From positions 1-64,000 of the forward strand of contig JAHEBQ010000008.1 in the NCBI GenBank assembly GCA_024642205.1: a stretch of DNA of 64,000 nt. The letters run 5' to 3'. Position 1 is the first letter of the stretch; every line of letters starts with the position of its first letter. The translations under genes were made by a program, and so were the position numbers. The notes beneath the pieces are model-generated. The model did not search any database, had not been told where the DNA came from, and saw only the letters and a program-made list of their open reading frames with translations. Below are positions 37,304 through 46,698 of this stretch, piece after piece. Source of the stretch: Planctomycetaceae bacterium (GTDB lineage Bacteria > Planctomycetota > Planctomycetia > Pirellulales > Pirellulaceae).

Positions 37304-37920
37304 TCGAATTCCTCGTTCAACGCCTGTTCCCGGATCTTGTGCAGGGCTCGCCGAATCCGCCCGTCGACCGCACCCGCTTTTAGCCCAAAACGGGTCGCGA
37401 TTCTCTCAAGCGACCACCCGAGCCGATACCGCAGTGCGATCATGTTTCTCGTCTGGGGCGGGCATTGTTTAAGTTGGTTCTCGACCCACAAAATTCGGGC
37501 TCTCAAATCAATCGCAGCCAGAATACCGCTCGATTCGGGTACACATTCCTCAATTGAATTCGGCAGCCGGTTGGCTTTCACCTTGAGCCAATCCAAGGTC
37601 GCACACCGGATCAGGACTCGCGTCCAGGCGATTGCATGTTTCTCGTCATTCAAACGATTCATCGATTTCGTCGCTTTGATCATGGCATTCTGAACAATGT
37701 CCAGACAGGTCGCTTCGTCGCGACCGGAAATGCGTCGAGCTTCAGAAAACATCAGCGGAAAAAACTGATTGAAGTAGATTTCGAACGCACCTTCATCTCC
37801 ATTGACAATACGAAGTGAAACCCGCGACCAGTTGAGTGGCTCCCGGGTTCCAGTCTGAATTTTTGACTTCAGTGGTATCAATGCAGGATTCGCCAGTTGA
37901 TTCGATCCGATTTGATTCAC
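37300..37920 (-). CDS. ECF-type RNA polymerase sigma factor
   Basis: A protein of 206 residues. Region 2 is visible around residues 47-100: FEIYFNQFFPLMFSEARR, CLDIVQNAMIKATKS and AWTRVLIRCATLDWLK, the sequence that binds the -10 element. Region 4.2 helix-turn-helix is RYRLGWSLERIATRFGLKAG followed by AVDGRIRRALHKIREQ. No regions 1.1 or 3 are present, as is normal for extracytoplasmic function sigma factors. Sixteen bases separate it from the upstream secretin-N-like gene and it overlaps the membrane-protein gene, so the three form one transcript. Probably it directs its own operon and unknown targets. Confidence 0.85.
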   Translation of the reverse strand: MNQIGSNQLANPALIPLKSKIQTGTREPLNWSRVSLRIVNGDEGAFEIYFNQFFPLMFSEARRISGRDEATCLDIVQNAMIKATKSMNRLNDEKHAIAWTRVLIRCATLDWLKVKANRLPNSIEECVPESSGILAAIDLRARILWVENQLKQCPPQTRNMIALRYRLGWSLERIATRFGLKAGAVDGRIRRALHKIREQALNEEFE

Positions 37921-37937
37921 CCATAGGTCGGGAATGA

Positions 37938-38588
37938 TTATTGATCCGAATTTTGAGCTAGTTGTTCGATGATCTCGAGTACAAACCTCACTCTTTGGGT
38001 CGGTCCTTTGACAAACAGCAAGCCCGTTGGCTCATGAAGTTTCACAACGACGGCAGGTCCATCGTTGTCGGCAAACACGGTGGACAGTCCAGTTTCGATC
38101 GTCGCCTGAAGGGCCTCGGCGGCGTCTTCTGAACCGAGGACCTGCAACGCATCCTTTGCATTGACAACCGTTGCTTGCATTGGAATTTCTTCAGAAGGCG
38201 ATTCCAGATCGATCGAAAACACCAATCCTTCGCTGTGATTCTTGTCTTCGAAGCTCTCTTCATCAATTACGATTGGCCGAAAACTGCTTCGAGATACTGT
38301 CCAAAGAGCATTGACGGCGACGCGCAGTGGCACCGCTTTTATCTTGATCGTCGGCACATAGGCTCTGTCCGCAGATTCAGAGCAGAGAATTCGGGCGCTC
38401 GGGTCGAGTTTTCTAAGAAGCTCCACATATTCGCTGACTTTCCCTCCCTTAAAATCGACGTCGATATACAGTTGCTTCGTACTGGGGCTCTCTGATTGAC
38501 TCTTGTTGACAATCTCCTGGGCGGTGATTGGAGCGGTCAAGGCAACCGCCATCACGAACAGGATGGTTGTGTGAAATTTGGCCATCAT
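37938..38588 (-). CDS. Exported STN/secretin-N0-like protein, no barrel
   Basis: A protein of 216 residues with signal peptide (HTTILFVMAVALTAPITAQ). Residues 40-100 recall the secretin-and-TonB N-terminal (STN/N0) domain: LYIDVDFKGGKVSEYVELLR, then VPTIKIKAVPLRVAVNALW. Residues 145-210 recall a secretin N1-type repeat (TGLLFVKGPTQRVRFVLEII). There is no secretin channel or TonB barrel, so these would be free periplasmic domains. It is the first gene of the sigma operon. In Fec-type systems the STN domain talks to an anti-sigma protein, so a signal-transfer role is plausible but unproven. Start is the first of two adjacent ATGs. Confidence 0.6.
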   Translation of the reverse strand: MMAKFHTTILFVMAVALTAPITAQEIVNKSQSESPSTKQLYIDVDFKGGKVSEYVELLRKLDPSARILCSESADRAYVPTIKIKAVPLRVAVNALWTVSRSSFRPIVIDEESFEDKNHSEGLVFSIDLESPSEEIPMQATVVNAKDALQVLGSEDAAEALQATIETGLSTVFADNDGPAVVVKLHEPTGLLFVKGPTQRVRFVLEIIEQLAQNSDQ

Positions 38589-39265
38589 GGTTGGTATCTT
38601 TCAAAATAGTTCAGAACAAATGGTCAGTAAAAAAGACAATTACCAAAACGCATCGCGGATCGTGCAGATTTCGACTTGCTTCCGATAGGAATAACGACGA
38701 CCAGTGCTTGAATTCGCGCGCATTTCAAAAAAAAATTTTCAATTCCGTTTCCGTGTTTGTGGCAGAAAATCGCTGAATCGCCTTTCATTTGCCGTTTTGT
38801 CGAAAAACATTCAGCGAGTCCGGAAAAGGGAGTGGTCGCAAACCCTTAGCGTCGCGTGTTCCGGGGTTGATTTACCCGGCGGTTTCAACCCCGGTTCTTG
38901 GAACCGGGAAACGGCAACGCGCCACGTTGGTTGTCACAACAGTAGCCGAGAATTGTTGGCCAACATACAGGATTCGGCCGGTTTCGATTTGCAACGTCAC
39001 GTTGATTGAAGCTCCAACCCTCTCGGGATCTGTCGGAGTCGTATTCGTCGGTTGGCAGCGGTATGTTAGTGCGGATCGCGCGTATAAGTTGGACACGCTC
39101 GAGCGCAAAATTCCTTCCACTTGGCGGTTTAGACGCGTGTTGGCACTGGAAACTCGATCATAATGGCGTCTTATGGATTACCGCTGGTTATTTGCGTTTG
39201 TGAGACAGATGAACAACTCTCCCCGAGACTTCAAGGTATTTGGTGGAACGCATACAATTCGATCA
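38589..39265. other. Divergent regulatory region between the sigma operon and the RND operon
   Basis: 677 bp from which the sigma operon (-) and the RND adaptor gene (+) are transcribed outwards. Open frames here (for example 38789-39163 +) have no recognisable product. The notable content is a cluster of overlapping inverted repeats at 38861-38908, about 360 bp before the adaptor start. Confidence 0.55.
38861..38908 (+). promoter_or_regulatory. Overlapping mutually exclusive hairpins upstream of RND operon
   Basis: CCGGGGTTGA (38861-38870) pairs perfectly with TCAACCCCGG (38885-38894). CCCGGTTC (38890-38897) pairs perfectly with GAACCGGG (38901-38908). The two stems share CCCGG at 38890-38894 and cannot form together. 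A third weaker pairing uses CCGGG (38861-38865) with CCCGG (38875-38879). This is typical of attenuator-like leaders, but it could also be a binding-site array for a regulator. No T-run follows the second stem. Confidence 0.45.
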
Positions 39266-40624
39266 ATGTGTACATTCCAACGTCATTCGATCTGTCTGCT
39301 GCTACCCCTTATCAGTTTGGTTTTGTTGACAGGGCCGAGCGTCGCTGGGCAAGAATCACCCAAAGATGCTCCTGCCAAGGTGGTCGTCGCGCGAGTAATT
39401 GAATCACCGATCAACGAAGGCCGACGTGTCGTTGGGACTGTCAATCCATTGAGAACGAGCACGATCGGTAGTGCCGTAGATGGGAGGGTCGCGGAGTTTC
39501 TGATTGATCACGGTGAACCAGTCAGTGAGAATCAGCCCCTGGCCCGTTTACGATCCGAAACGCTCGAGATCGAATTGGCTGCCGCCGGGGCCGAATTGAT
39601 CCTTTTCGAGCAACAACTGACAGAGCTTGAAAACGGTTCTCGATCGGAAGACATCGATGAGTTGCGCGCAAAATTAGCCGGTGCCAAAGCCGCTGAGAAG
39701 CACGCGGCGAGCCGCTTGACACGGATGGAAAAACTGTTCGGCTCAAGCGCCACGAGTGAAATCGACGTTGATGATGCCCGGGAACAGGCCGATGCGACGC
39801 GGTTTGCGGCCAAGGCAGCCGAAGCTCTGCTCAAACGAATCGAAGCTGGACCCCGTGTCGAACAGATCGCACAGGCCCAAACGCGGGTTCAATTGCAGAC
39901 GCACAAGGTGCGGCTGATCGAAGACCGCATCACCAAACATACAATCGTTGCACCGTTTGACGGATTTGTGGCCGCGAAATATACAGAGGTTGGCGCCTGG
40001 ATAAGCCAAGGCGATCCCATTGCACAAGTTGTTCAATTGGACGAGGTAGAGATTGAGGCGCCGACGACTGCCGAGAACGCGGTCCAGCTCCGACGCGGTG
40101 ACAGGATCCGTATCGAGTTCCCCGAATTGCCCGACCAGCTGTTCATTGGAGAATTTGAGCGTATCGTACCTGTCGCCGACCCGCGAGCGCGTACTTTTCC
40201 GGTTTATATTCGGATGAAAAATCAGATTCGTGATGGCGCCCCAATCCTGTTGGCTGGAATGCTGGCCCGCGTCGATCTTCCGACTGGCCAACGACAAAGC
40301 GTGCCTTTGGTCACAAAGGATGCCTTGGTTCTTAATGAAAAGGACTGCGCGGTATTCATCGTCGATCCTGATTCGACTTCCAACCCAAAAGACCCGATAA
40401 CACCAGGTGCCGAGCCGAAAGGTACCGTGCGGAAAGTACGTGTCGAATTGGGTATTGCAAATGGAGAGTTAATTCAGGTTCGAGGTCAGCTAAAGTCGGG
40501 TGATCTGGTGGTCACCGTAGGCAATGAGAGGCTGCGGGCAGGAGACAAGGTAACCATCGTCCAAGTCTTGGAGGATCACAAGTCTCCTGATGAATCGGTT
40601 CCACCTGCCGCAGCCGTCAAATAA
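39266..40624 (+). CDS. RND efflux periplasmic adaptor subunit (HlyD/MFP family)
   Basis: A protein of 452 residues from the ATG at 39266, where a signal peptide begins (SICLLLPLISLVLLTGPSV); the open frame from 39173 is not supported. Membrane fusion architecture: a lipoyl/biotinyl-like half motif (VDGRVAEFLIDHGEPVSENQ, about 75-95), a long alpha-helical hairpin (residues 105-225, with heptads such as DIDELRAKLAGAKAAEKHAA), the second half of the lipoyl domain (ITKHTIVAPFDGFVAAKYTEV), then beta-barrel and membrane-proximal domains. The C-terminus has a stretch rich in Pro and Gly. It links the inner-membrane RND pump to an outer-membrane channel. The permease gene starts 15 bp downstream; no outer-membrane factor gene is nearby. 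Confidence 0.92.
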   Translation: MCTFQRHSICLLLPLISLVLLTGPSVAGQESPKDAPAKVVVARVIESPINEGRRVVGTVNPLRTSTIGSAVDGRVAEFLIDHGEPVSENQPLARLRSETLEIELAAAGAELILFEQQLTELENGSRSEDIDELRAKLAGAKAAEKHAASRLTRMEKLFGSSATSEIDVDDAREQADATRFAAKAAEALLKRIEAGPRVEQIAQAQTRVQLQTHKVRLIEDRITKHTIVAPFDGFVAAKYTEVGAWISQGDPIAQVVQLDEVEIEAPTTAENAVQLRRGDRIRIEFPELPDQLFIGEFERIVPVADPRARTFPVYIRMKNQIRDGAPILLAGMLARVDLPTGQRQSVPLVTKDALVLNEKDCAVFIVDPDSTSNPKDPITPGAEPKGTVRKVRVELGIANGELIQVRGQLKSGDLVVTVGNERLRAGDKVTIVQVLEDHKSPDESVPPAAAVK

Positions 40625-40639
40625 CTCACGCGAGAAGCG

Positions 40640-43600
40640 ATGAAAATTTTCGAATCATTCATTCAAAATCCGGTCAAGGTTTGGGTCGGGGTGTTGATTG
40701 TGGTCATGTTTGGCTCAATCTGCCTTTTCACGATGCCTAAGCAGCTGATTCCGGCGGTTCAGAATCCAGTACTCACGGTCGAAACGCGATGGCCAGGTGC
40801 CAGTCCGCGCGAAGTCGAGCGCGAGATCGTCCTGGAGCAGGAAGAACAACTTGCTGCGATTGAAGGACTCATCAAGATGTCATCGGAATGCCGGGACTCA
40901 TCCGCCCGAATTACCCTTGAATTTGTCGTGGGGACCAACATCTCTGATGCCATGATGCGGGTCAACACGCGGCTGCAACAGGTCCGTGAATATCCCGTCG
41001 AAGCTTCCGAACCGGTGATCGAGGCTTCCGATGTCTCGGATAGTCCGATCGCCAGGTTTGCCCTCACCGCTCGTCCCAAGTCGGCAGAGACGATTGTCGA
41101 ATTCCAGCGCAAGCACCCGGAAATCTCCGCCGCACTGGAACCTGCGCGACGCGCGATGAACACTGGGTTGCGAGTCTTCCGGCTACGGAAGGTTTACGAG
41201 GAACAGAAGGACCATTGCCCGGAACTCTTGGAGTTGCTGCCCGCCGACGTTGACTTGCAGGAAGTACGGAAATTGTCGGAAGATCTGATCGAGCCACGTT
41301 TGGAGCGAATTCCGGGCGTGGCGGAAGCGGATACATACGGAGGGCAACAGGAGGAGCTGCAGGTAATCGTCGACCCGGAGCGACTGGCTGCCCGGCAGTT
41401 GACGATTGCCGACGTTCGAAATGTGCTTGCCAGTCAGAACAAGGACACATCCGCCGGCGATTTGTGGGAGGGCAAGCGGCGCTGGGTCATTCGGACACTT
41501 GGGCAGTTTCGTGACCCTGAGCATGTCGAACAACAACTGCTGGCCTACGAAAATGGGGCGCCGATCTATGTTCGTGACGTCGCAAAAGTGCAAGTTGCTT
41601 ACAAAAAGATGGATAGTATTTCTCGTCGGTACGGGATCGCCAGCAACGGACTGAGCGTTCGCCGCTCGTCAGACGCAAATGTGCTCGAGGTCATGAAAGG
41701 GTTGCAAGAGGCCACCGTTGAGCTCAATGACGGAATCCTGAAAACTCTTGATTTGGAGCTTTTTCAGTATTACGACGAAACGGAATACATCAAATCGGCG
41801 ATGGGGCTTGTTCAACAGAATATCCTGGTCGGTGGAGCGCTGACGATTATCGTCTTGTTGTTGTTTCTGCACCTCGGCCGTCGAACTCTGATCACGATTC
41901 CGTTAATTGCGCTCAGCGCGGTAGCTTCGGTTTTTGTTTCTCCGTGGTTCTTTCTGATCACTGTTTTCCTTACCCTGGGCGCAGGATTCTGGTTCGGCCG
42001 AGGCGCGCTGGTTGTTGGAATGGCCATTCCGATTAGCATCGTCGGAACATTCCTGATGTTAGGTTTAATGGGCCGGTCGTTGAACGTGATCAGTTTGGCA
42101 GGACTGGCTTTCGCCGTCGGGATGCTCGTGGACAATGCCGTCGTGGTTCTGGAAAATATTTACCGTCGACGACAATTGGGTGAGGCATCATTCACGGCCG
42201 CTGCGAAGGGCACGCAAGAGGTAGCCGGAGCCGTGGTCGCTTCGACATTGACGACAATCGCGGTTTTCGTCCCGGTGCTATTTGTTCAGGAGGTCTCCGG
42301 CCAACTGTTTCGAGACATCGCGTTAGCGGTAAGTTGCGCCGTTGGACTCTCTCTGATCGTTTCTTTTACGATGATCCCAACCGCGGCTGCCCGACTCTTT
42401 GCCGGTAAGTCCGGCTCATCGGACGACACCGGGCGAGCCTTCAGCAACGGTACATGGAGTCCCGATCCTGCCGGACACACCAATGGACATATCGCCAACG
42501 GCAACGAATCTTCATCATTGAGCGGGGCGGATCCTGAACACATGCCAGGCCCTTCAAGTTCAGGTCGGCTGGTTCACCTGATTTCCTCAATCGGAAGCAA
42601 ATTCACGAATTTCGTGGCGGACACCAATCGTTGGGTCTTGCAGAAAAAACGACGAGCTCTGTCGTTGGTTATCGTCATGGTCGCGTTTTCCGTGGGCGTA
42701 AGTTACTTGTTATGGCCAAAAGTGGAATACCTGCCGGCCGGAAACCAGAACTTTGTCTTTTGCAGTGTTTCCCCTCCTCCGGGATACAACATGGAACAAT
42801 TGATGGTGATGGGAGAAAAACTGGAAACCGACCTGCAACGTTACTGGGATGTCGATCCGGGAAGCCCCGAGGCAGCTGAATTGGAATATCCCGCCATCAA
42901 TTACTATTTTTACTCCGTTCGCGGGAGTTCGGTATTCATGGGTTTTCGGGCCGACGATCCATCGCGGGTTCGAGAGCTGATTCCGCTGGTCAAGCCAGTT
43001 GGCTCTCAGTTTCCAGGCACCATGGCGGTTGTCAAGCAATCCAGTTTGTTTGAACGCGGATTGTCGGGTGGTCGAACTATCGATATTGAAATCACAGGAG
43101 GTGACCTCACCAAACTGGTTGACCTCGGCAAGCGAGTTTTGCGTGACGTGAAGCGGGTCATTCCTGATGCACAGGCCATGCCCAGACCCAGCCTCGATTT
43201 GTCCAGCCCGGAAATCCATATCGAACCCAAGCTCCTCGAATCCGCCGAAATGGGTGTCAGCGCGTCAGAACTTGGCTATTCGGTTGACGCGTTCGTCGAC
43301 GGGGCCTATGCCGGTGACTATTACGTTGGTGGAGACAAAATTGATATCACGATCGTGGGAGAAGGATTCTTCGCAGAACGAACTCAGGATATTCTTTCCC
43401 TGCCGGTCGCGACTGCTTCGGGCCAAGTCGTACCGCTTTCCGCGCTGGCAAACGTGGAATACAGCAGTGGTCCAGAAGCAATCTATCGTCGTGAACGGCT
43501 TCGAGCCATTACAATTCAGGTGACGCCGCCTTTGACCATGCCGCTGACGGAAGCGATGCAAAGTATCGACCAACAGATTGTTTCGGTCCTGCAAGAAGAA

Positions 43601-44269
43601 GGTAAGATTGACGGCGAAACCATGATTACGCTTTCTGGTACTGCCGACAAACTTCGTCAGGCCTGGGAAGCATTGCGTTGGAACCTGCTCCTGGCTTTGG
43701 CCATTACGTACCTGTTGATGGCAGCGTTGTTCGAATCGTGGCTCTATCCGTTTGTGATCATCTTCAGTGTGCCATTGGGGGCGGTTGGCGGTGTACTCGG
43801 ACTTTTTGTCGTAAACCTGTTCGTCTTTCAGGCCCTGGACGTGCTGACGATGTTGGGTTTCGTGATCCTCATCGGTACCGTGGTCAACAACGCAATTCTG
43901 ATCGTTCATCAGTCACTGAACCTGGTTCGAAATGAAGGCATGTCCCCTCGCGATGCGATTCCGGAGAGCGTACGAACGCGGATTCGGCCGATCGCGATCA
44001 CCACATCCACGACCGTCCTCGGTTTATTGCCGTTGGTTGTGTTTCCGGGTGCCGGTAGCGAACTGTATCGCGGTATCGGATCGGTGGTACTCGGTGGACT
44101 ACTGCTGTCATCGGTCTTCACGCTGTTCCTGGTCCCGGCGGTATTCGTCTTGATGATGGACCTCAAGGTACAATTACGGCGCATTTTCATGGCGCCCGTC
44201 GCTGGTGGTTTGACCAATGGAATTGCCTCGGATACCGAGGTTCCCCAGCCGAGCACTCTGTCGACGTGA
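40640..44269 (+). CDS. RND efflux transporter permease with unusual insertions
   Basis: A protein of 1209 residues, about 150 longer than AcrB-type pumps. TM1 is WVGVLIVVMFGSICLF. The proton-relay helix has GMLVDNAVVVLENI (494 onward), with one Asp where AcrB has two, a variant common in related pumps. Three features are unusual. Residues about 146-205 insert a charged helical segment (IVEFQRKHPEISAALEP) in the porter domain. Residues about 414-455 insert two extra hydrophobic stretches (LITIPLIALSAVASVFVS and WFFLITVFLTLGAGFWFG) between TM2 and TM3, predicting 14 rather than 12 helices. About 590-650 is a Ser/Gly/Asn-rich cytoplasmic linker. The second half is conventional, with AWEALRWNLLLALAITYLL and the C-terminal TM bundle. 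Exports an unknown small molecule, driven by protons. Confidence 0.9.
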   Translation: MKIFESFIQNPVKVWVGVLIVVMFGSICLFTMPKQLIPAVQNPVLTVETRWPGASPREVEREIVLEQEEQLAAIEGLIKMSSECRDSSARITLEFVVGTNISDAMMRVNTRLQQVREYPVEASEPVIEASDVSDSPIARFALTARPKSAETIVEFQRKHPEISAALEPARRAMNTGLRVFRLRKVYEEQKDHCPELLELLPADVDLQEVRKLSEDLIEPRLERIPGVAEADTYGGQQEELQVIVDPERLAARQLTIADVRNVLASQNKDTSAGDLWEGKRRWVIRTLGQFRDPEHVEQQLLAYENGAPIYVRDVAKVQVAYKKMDSISRRYGIASNGLSVRRSSDANVLEVMKGLQEATVELNDGILKTLDLELFQYYDETEYIKSAMGLVQQNILVGGALTIIVLLLFLHLGRRTLITIPLIALSAVASVFVSPWFFLITVFLTLGAGFWFGRGALVVGMAIPISIVGTFLMLGLMGRSLNVISLAGLAFAVGMLVDNAVVVLENIYRRRQLGEASFTAAAKGTQEVAGAVVASTLTTIAVFVPVLFVQEVSGQLFRDIALAVSCAVGLSLIVSFTMIPTAAARLFAGKSGSSDDTGRAFSNGTWSPDPAGHTNGHIANGNESSSLSGADPEHMPGPSSSGRLVHLISSIGSKFTNFVADTNRWVLQKKRRALSLVIVMVAFSVGVSYLLWPKVEYLPAGNQNFVFCSVSPPPGYNMEQLMVMGEKLETDLQRYWDVDPGSPEAAELEYPAINYYFYSVRGSSVFMGFRADDPSRVRELIPLVKPVGSQFPGTMAVVKQSSLFERGLSGGRTIDIEITGGDLTKLVDLGKRVLRDVKRVIPDAQAMPRPSLDLSSPEIHIEPKLLESAEMGVSASELGYSVDAFVDGAYAGDYYVGGDKIDITIVGEGFFAERTQDILSLPVATASGQVVPLSALANVEYSSGPEAIYRRERLRAITIQVTPPLTMPLTEAMQSIDQQIVSVLQEEGKIDGETMITLSGTADKLRQAWEALRWNLLLALAITYLLMAALFESWLYPFVIIFSVPLGAVGGVLGLFVVNLFVFQALDVLTMLGFVILIGTVVNNAILIVHQSLNLVRNEGMSPRDAIPESVRTRIRPIAITTSTTVLGLLPLVVFPGAGSELYRGIGSVVLGGLLLSSVFTLFLVPAVFVLMMDLKVQLRRIFMAPVAGGLTNGIASDTEVPQPSTLST

Positions 44270-44308
44270 CTTTTTTGAATCGGGTCGAATCGGTGACGCG
44301 TCGACGTT

Positions 44309-44344
44309 CGTGGCTTTGGTAATTGGAAAATCCAACCAGCCACG
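44309..44344. terminator. Long hairpin after the RND operon
   Basis: CGTGGCT (44309-44315) pairs with AGCCACG (44338-44344), with TTGG/CCAA pairing inside. The hairpin lies 40 bases after the permease stop. There is no T-run, so it may be an mRNA 3' stabilising element or a factor-dependent terminator. Confidence 0.4.
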
Positions 44345-44565
44345 AGAATCCTGAGTCCAGGGCTCATTGGCAATTCTGATCTCTCGGGATTCGAATTCAA
44401 GAAATGACGTTTGATTTGACAAGCCATGAGCGTTACACGCGCACGCCGATCCAGTCTCATGATCGCAAAGTGCACCGGAACAATGACTTCAGTGAATCAG
44501 GTACTGCCCATATCCATGAATGGTCACCGGCTTGATTTCGTGAACTTCTTCTGCGAGGTTGTCGG

Positions 44566-45660
44566 GTGCCCGCAAAGCAAATGGAGTCGGGTTTCTTGAC
44601 TGATCCTATCGAAAATCTTCTGGGGGTACACCGCGACCTGATCGCGCAGGCATTGCTTCGATTGCGCCGAGACCTGGCCGATGGGACCTTCCTGCGTCAG
44701 CAGCTCTATACACTTGACGACTCTCGATTCGCCGGAAACACGCATCATTACTGGATCCGGTTGGGATTGGATTCCGCTTCGCAAACGTGGTTACAGGATC
44801 TGGAATCCAGGAAGTTGCCAGATCGCTTGGTTCAGTGGCTGAAATCCCAACTGAATCGAAAAATACTTTTGCGTCTCCCTCAGGAATACTCAACACTGGT
44901 TAAAGTTCCATTTTCGGTTGAAATCGACAGCGTCGCCGACGAAAGAGATGAGAGGATTGCCTGGGCGATCAAGCACAGGCTTCCGGCAACCACTCCCTAT
45001 TCCATCTTTCATTCAGAAATCAACCGATTGTTGAAATACATTGGCCATGAAATTCAGCCACCCAACGAATCGGAATTTGACTCGCTATTCGCGCACTACG
45101 GTAATAATGCGATCGCCAAATCACGAAACCGCTTTCCGGAAGTCTGGGACGAATTGCGCGGCCATTATATACTCGACTCGCGCGGCAGCCTTTTCGCAAA
45201 GTCGCTCGTGACAGAACTGAAGGATCGAAAACTGCTGCTCTCTTCCAGCAAATTTGTCGATATTGGAAGCGGAATCGGGACCAATGTATTCGCCGTAAAT
45301 CACTATTCGAAAGCGCATGCAACCGGGATTGAAAAACACCCGGGAATAATGCGAATGTCCCACGTGCTCAAACGAAGGCTCCTTCGCGTACGCCGGCTCG
45401 ATGCAACTCGACTTGACTTTGTCCTGGGCGATGCATTCGATTCCCGCGCGGCGAATCTTGGGCAGTACGATGTCTTTTATGTATATTCACCGATCGGAAA
45501 GTGGGTGATCGACATCGACATGATCGTTGATCGGGCCAAAGTGGGCTCCGTCATGGTGTTAAACCGGTTACCCATTCGAAACCGCGACATGATCGAGCCG
45601 CTGAACAACGTTGCCGGGCTTTACGCGTTTCGCAAAGTCCGGGAAAAGGCGGGCGACTAG
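44566..45660 (+). CDS. Uncharacterised class I SAM-dependent methyltransferase
   Basis: A protein of 364 residues with GTG start; GAGG at 44555-44558, seven bases upstream, supports it over the ATG at 44581. The C-terminal half is a Rossmann methyltransferase: motif [12 protein letters not shown] (about 233-243), acidic residue after beta-2 in [17 protein letters not shown] for motif III, and [13 protein letters not shown] in the motif IV position, with no DPPY/NPPY. The GSGxG signature resembles DOT1-like and ribosomal or small-molecule methyltransferases. The N-terminal 200 residues are a predicted alpha-helical domain with no recognisable family ([20 protein letters not shown]). Substrate unknown. 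Cytoplasmic. It ends 100 bp before the amino-sugar genes, so co-transcription with them is possible. Confidence 0.75.
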   Translation: MPAKQMESGFLTDPIENLLGVHRDLIAQALLRLRRDLADGTFLRQQLYTLDDSRFAGNTHHYWIRLGLDSASQTWLQDLESRKLPDRLVQWLKSQLNRKILLRLPQEYSTLVKVPFSVEIDSVADERDERIAWAIKHRLPATTPYSIFHSEINRLLKYIGHEIQPPNESEFDSLFAHYGNNAIAKSRNRFPEVWDELRGHYILDSRGSLFAKSLVTELKDRKLLLSSSKFVDIGSGIGTNVFAVNHYSKAHATGIEKHPGIMRMSHVLKRRLLRVRRLDATRLDFVLGDAFDSRAANLGQYDVFYVYSPIGKWVIDIDMIVDRAKVGSVMVLNRLPIRNRDMIEPLNNVAGLYAFRKVREKAGD

Positions 45661-45760
45661 TCGGCCGCGACAACGGATGACAACAGTCTCAGTGAGGGTG
45701 GGCGAATCGACGTCGCGGCAACGTTACACCAATCGGACCAAAGCGAAACAGGAATTGACA

Positions 45761-46687
45761 ATGAGAGCTCGAAGCATCGTGGCGCCGGATTGGTGGGACT
45801 ACACAACGTTGGATCGGGAAATTCTCGACGACGCTGCACGGCTCACGCCAGACGACCTCATGGGGCTCTCGCGAGAGGGTTTTCAAGTCGTGTTTTATGA
45901 CACACTCGAAGATTTCTATCTGGCAGAGGCACTTGAATATGTCCACGCCTGGCAGGAGGCAAGTGATTCAAATCCCTCCGGAATCTGTGGTCCTATCGGG
46001 CCGACCGAACAGCTCCCCCTCGTCGCAAGATTGGTCAATGCGCTGGAGTTGGATTTGCGGCACGCGCACTTTTGGGGCATGGATGAATGGGTGATCGATG
46101 GCAAGGAAGTTCCTGACAACTTTCCTCTTGGTTTTAAAATGGCGGACATGAAACTTTGCTTTGACCGCATTCGACCGGACCTTCGCATGCCGGAAGAAAA
46201 CCTGCATTTCCCTGCTGTCGATACTCGGGCTTACATCGAGAGTTGGACTCAGGCCCGCTGTGTGACCATGCAAGGCGGACAGGGCGAGGTCAAGCACTGG
46301 GCCTTCAACGATCCACCGAGACGTGAAGAACCCTATCTCGAAGAACCTCCGCCAGCCCAGGAGTACCGAGAACTGACAACCCGCGTCGTTGACCTGCATC
46401 CCATGACGCTCATTCAAAATGCGCGTACGTCGGGTGGCGGAGTCGTGCAGAACGTCCCAACCCAGGCGGTAACTGTCGGACCGGTTGAGACCTGGCGGGC
46501 GGAAAAGGTCTCCATTTGGCAAGCGGGGAACCACGACAATGCATTTGGAATGCGACTTACCGCTCTGATGATCTCCAATCGGATCATAGATACTTCGGTT
46601 CCGATGTCGTTGCTCGCAGACCACCCCCAAGTCCAGTTCAACTATTATCGGCACGGAATTGGGTCGTGCGAAAGTGAAATGCATTGA
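45761..46687 (+). CDS. Glucosamine-6-phosphate deaminase-like protein (NagB family)
   Basis: A protein of 308 residues from ATG 45761, preceded by GGA; an open frame from 45611 overlaps the upstream methyltransferase gene and is rejected. NagB-family landmarks are visible. The phosphate-loop region CGPIGPTEQ (76-84) replaces the usual GSTP. The catalytic acid equivalent is in FWGMDEWV (104-111), and [15 protein letters not shown] is the equivalent of the GGIGxDGHIAFNEP motif with its His. The canonical reaction is conversion of glucosamine-6-phosphate to fructose-6-phosphate and ammonia. The altered GSTP loop and long C-terminus show it is a divergent, planctomycete-type branch. A PIG-L deacetylase follows after 11 bp, suggesting a deacetylate-then-deaminate step on an N-acetyl amino sugar. 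Confidence 0.82.
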   Translation: MRARSIVAPDWWDYTTLDREILDDAARLTPDDLMGLSREGFQVVFYDTLEDFYLAEALEYVHAWQEASDSNPSGICGPIGPTEQLPLVARLVNALELDLRHAHFWGMDEWVIDGKEVPDNFPLGFKMADMKLCFDRIRPDLRMPEENLHFPAVDTRAYIESWTQARCVTMQGGQGEVKHWAFNDPPRREEPYLEEPPPAQEYRELTTRVVDLHPMTLIQNARTSGGGVVQNVPTQAVTVGPVETWRAEKVSIWQAGNHDNAFGMRLTALMISNRIIDTSVPMSLLADHPQVQFNYYRHGIGSCESEMH

Positions 46688-46698
46688 GAGTCAACCAG

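Noticed and set aside
45968-46684. A 238-codon minus-strand frame
   Set aside because: It is antisense to the NagB-like gene with its motif-rich sequence.
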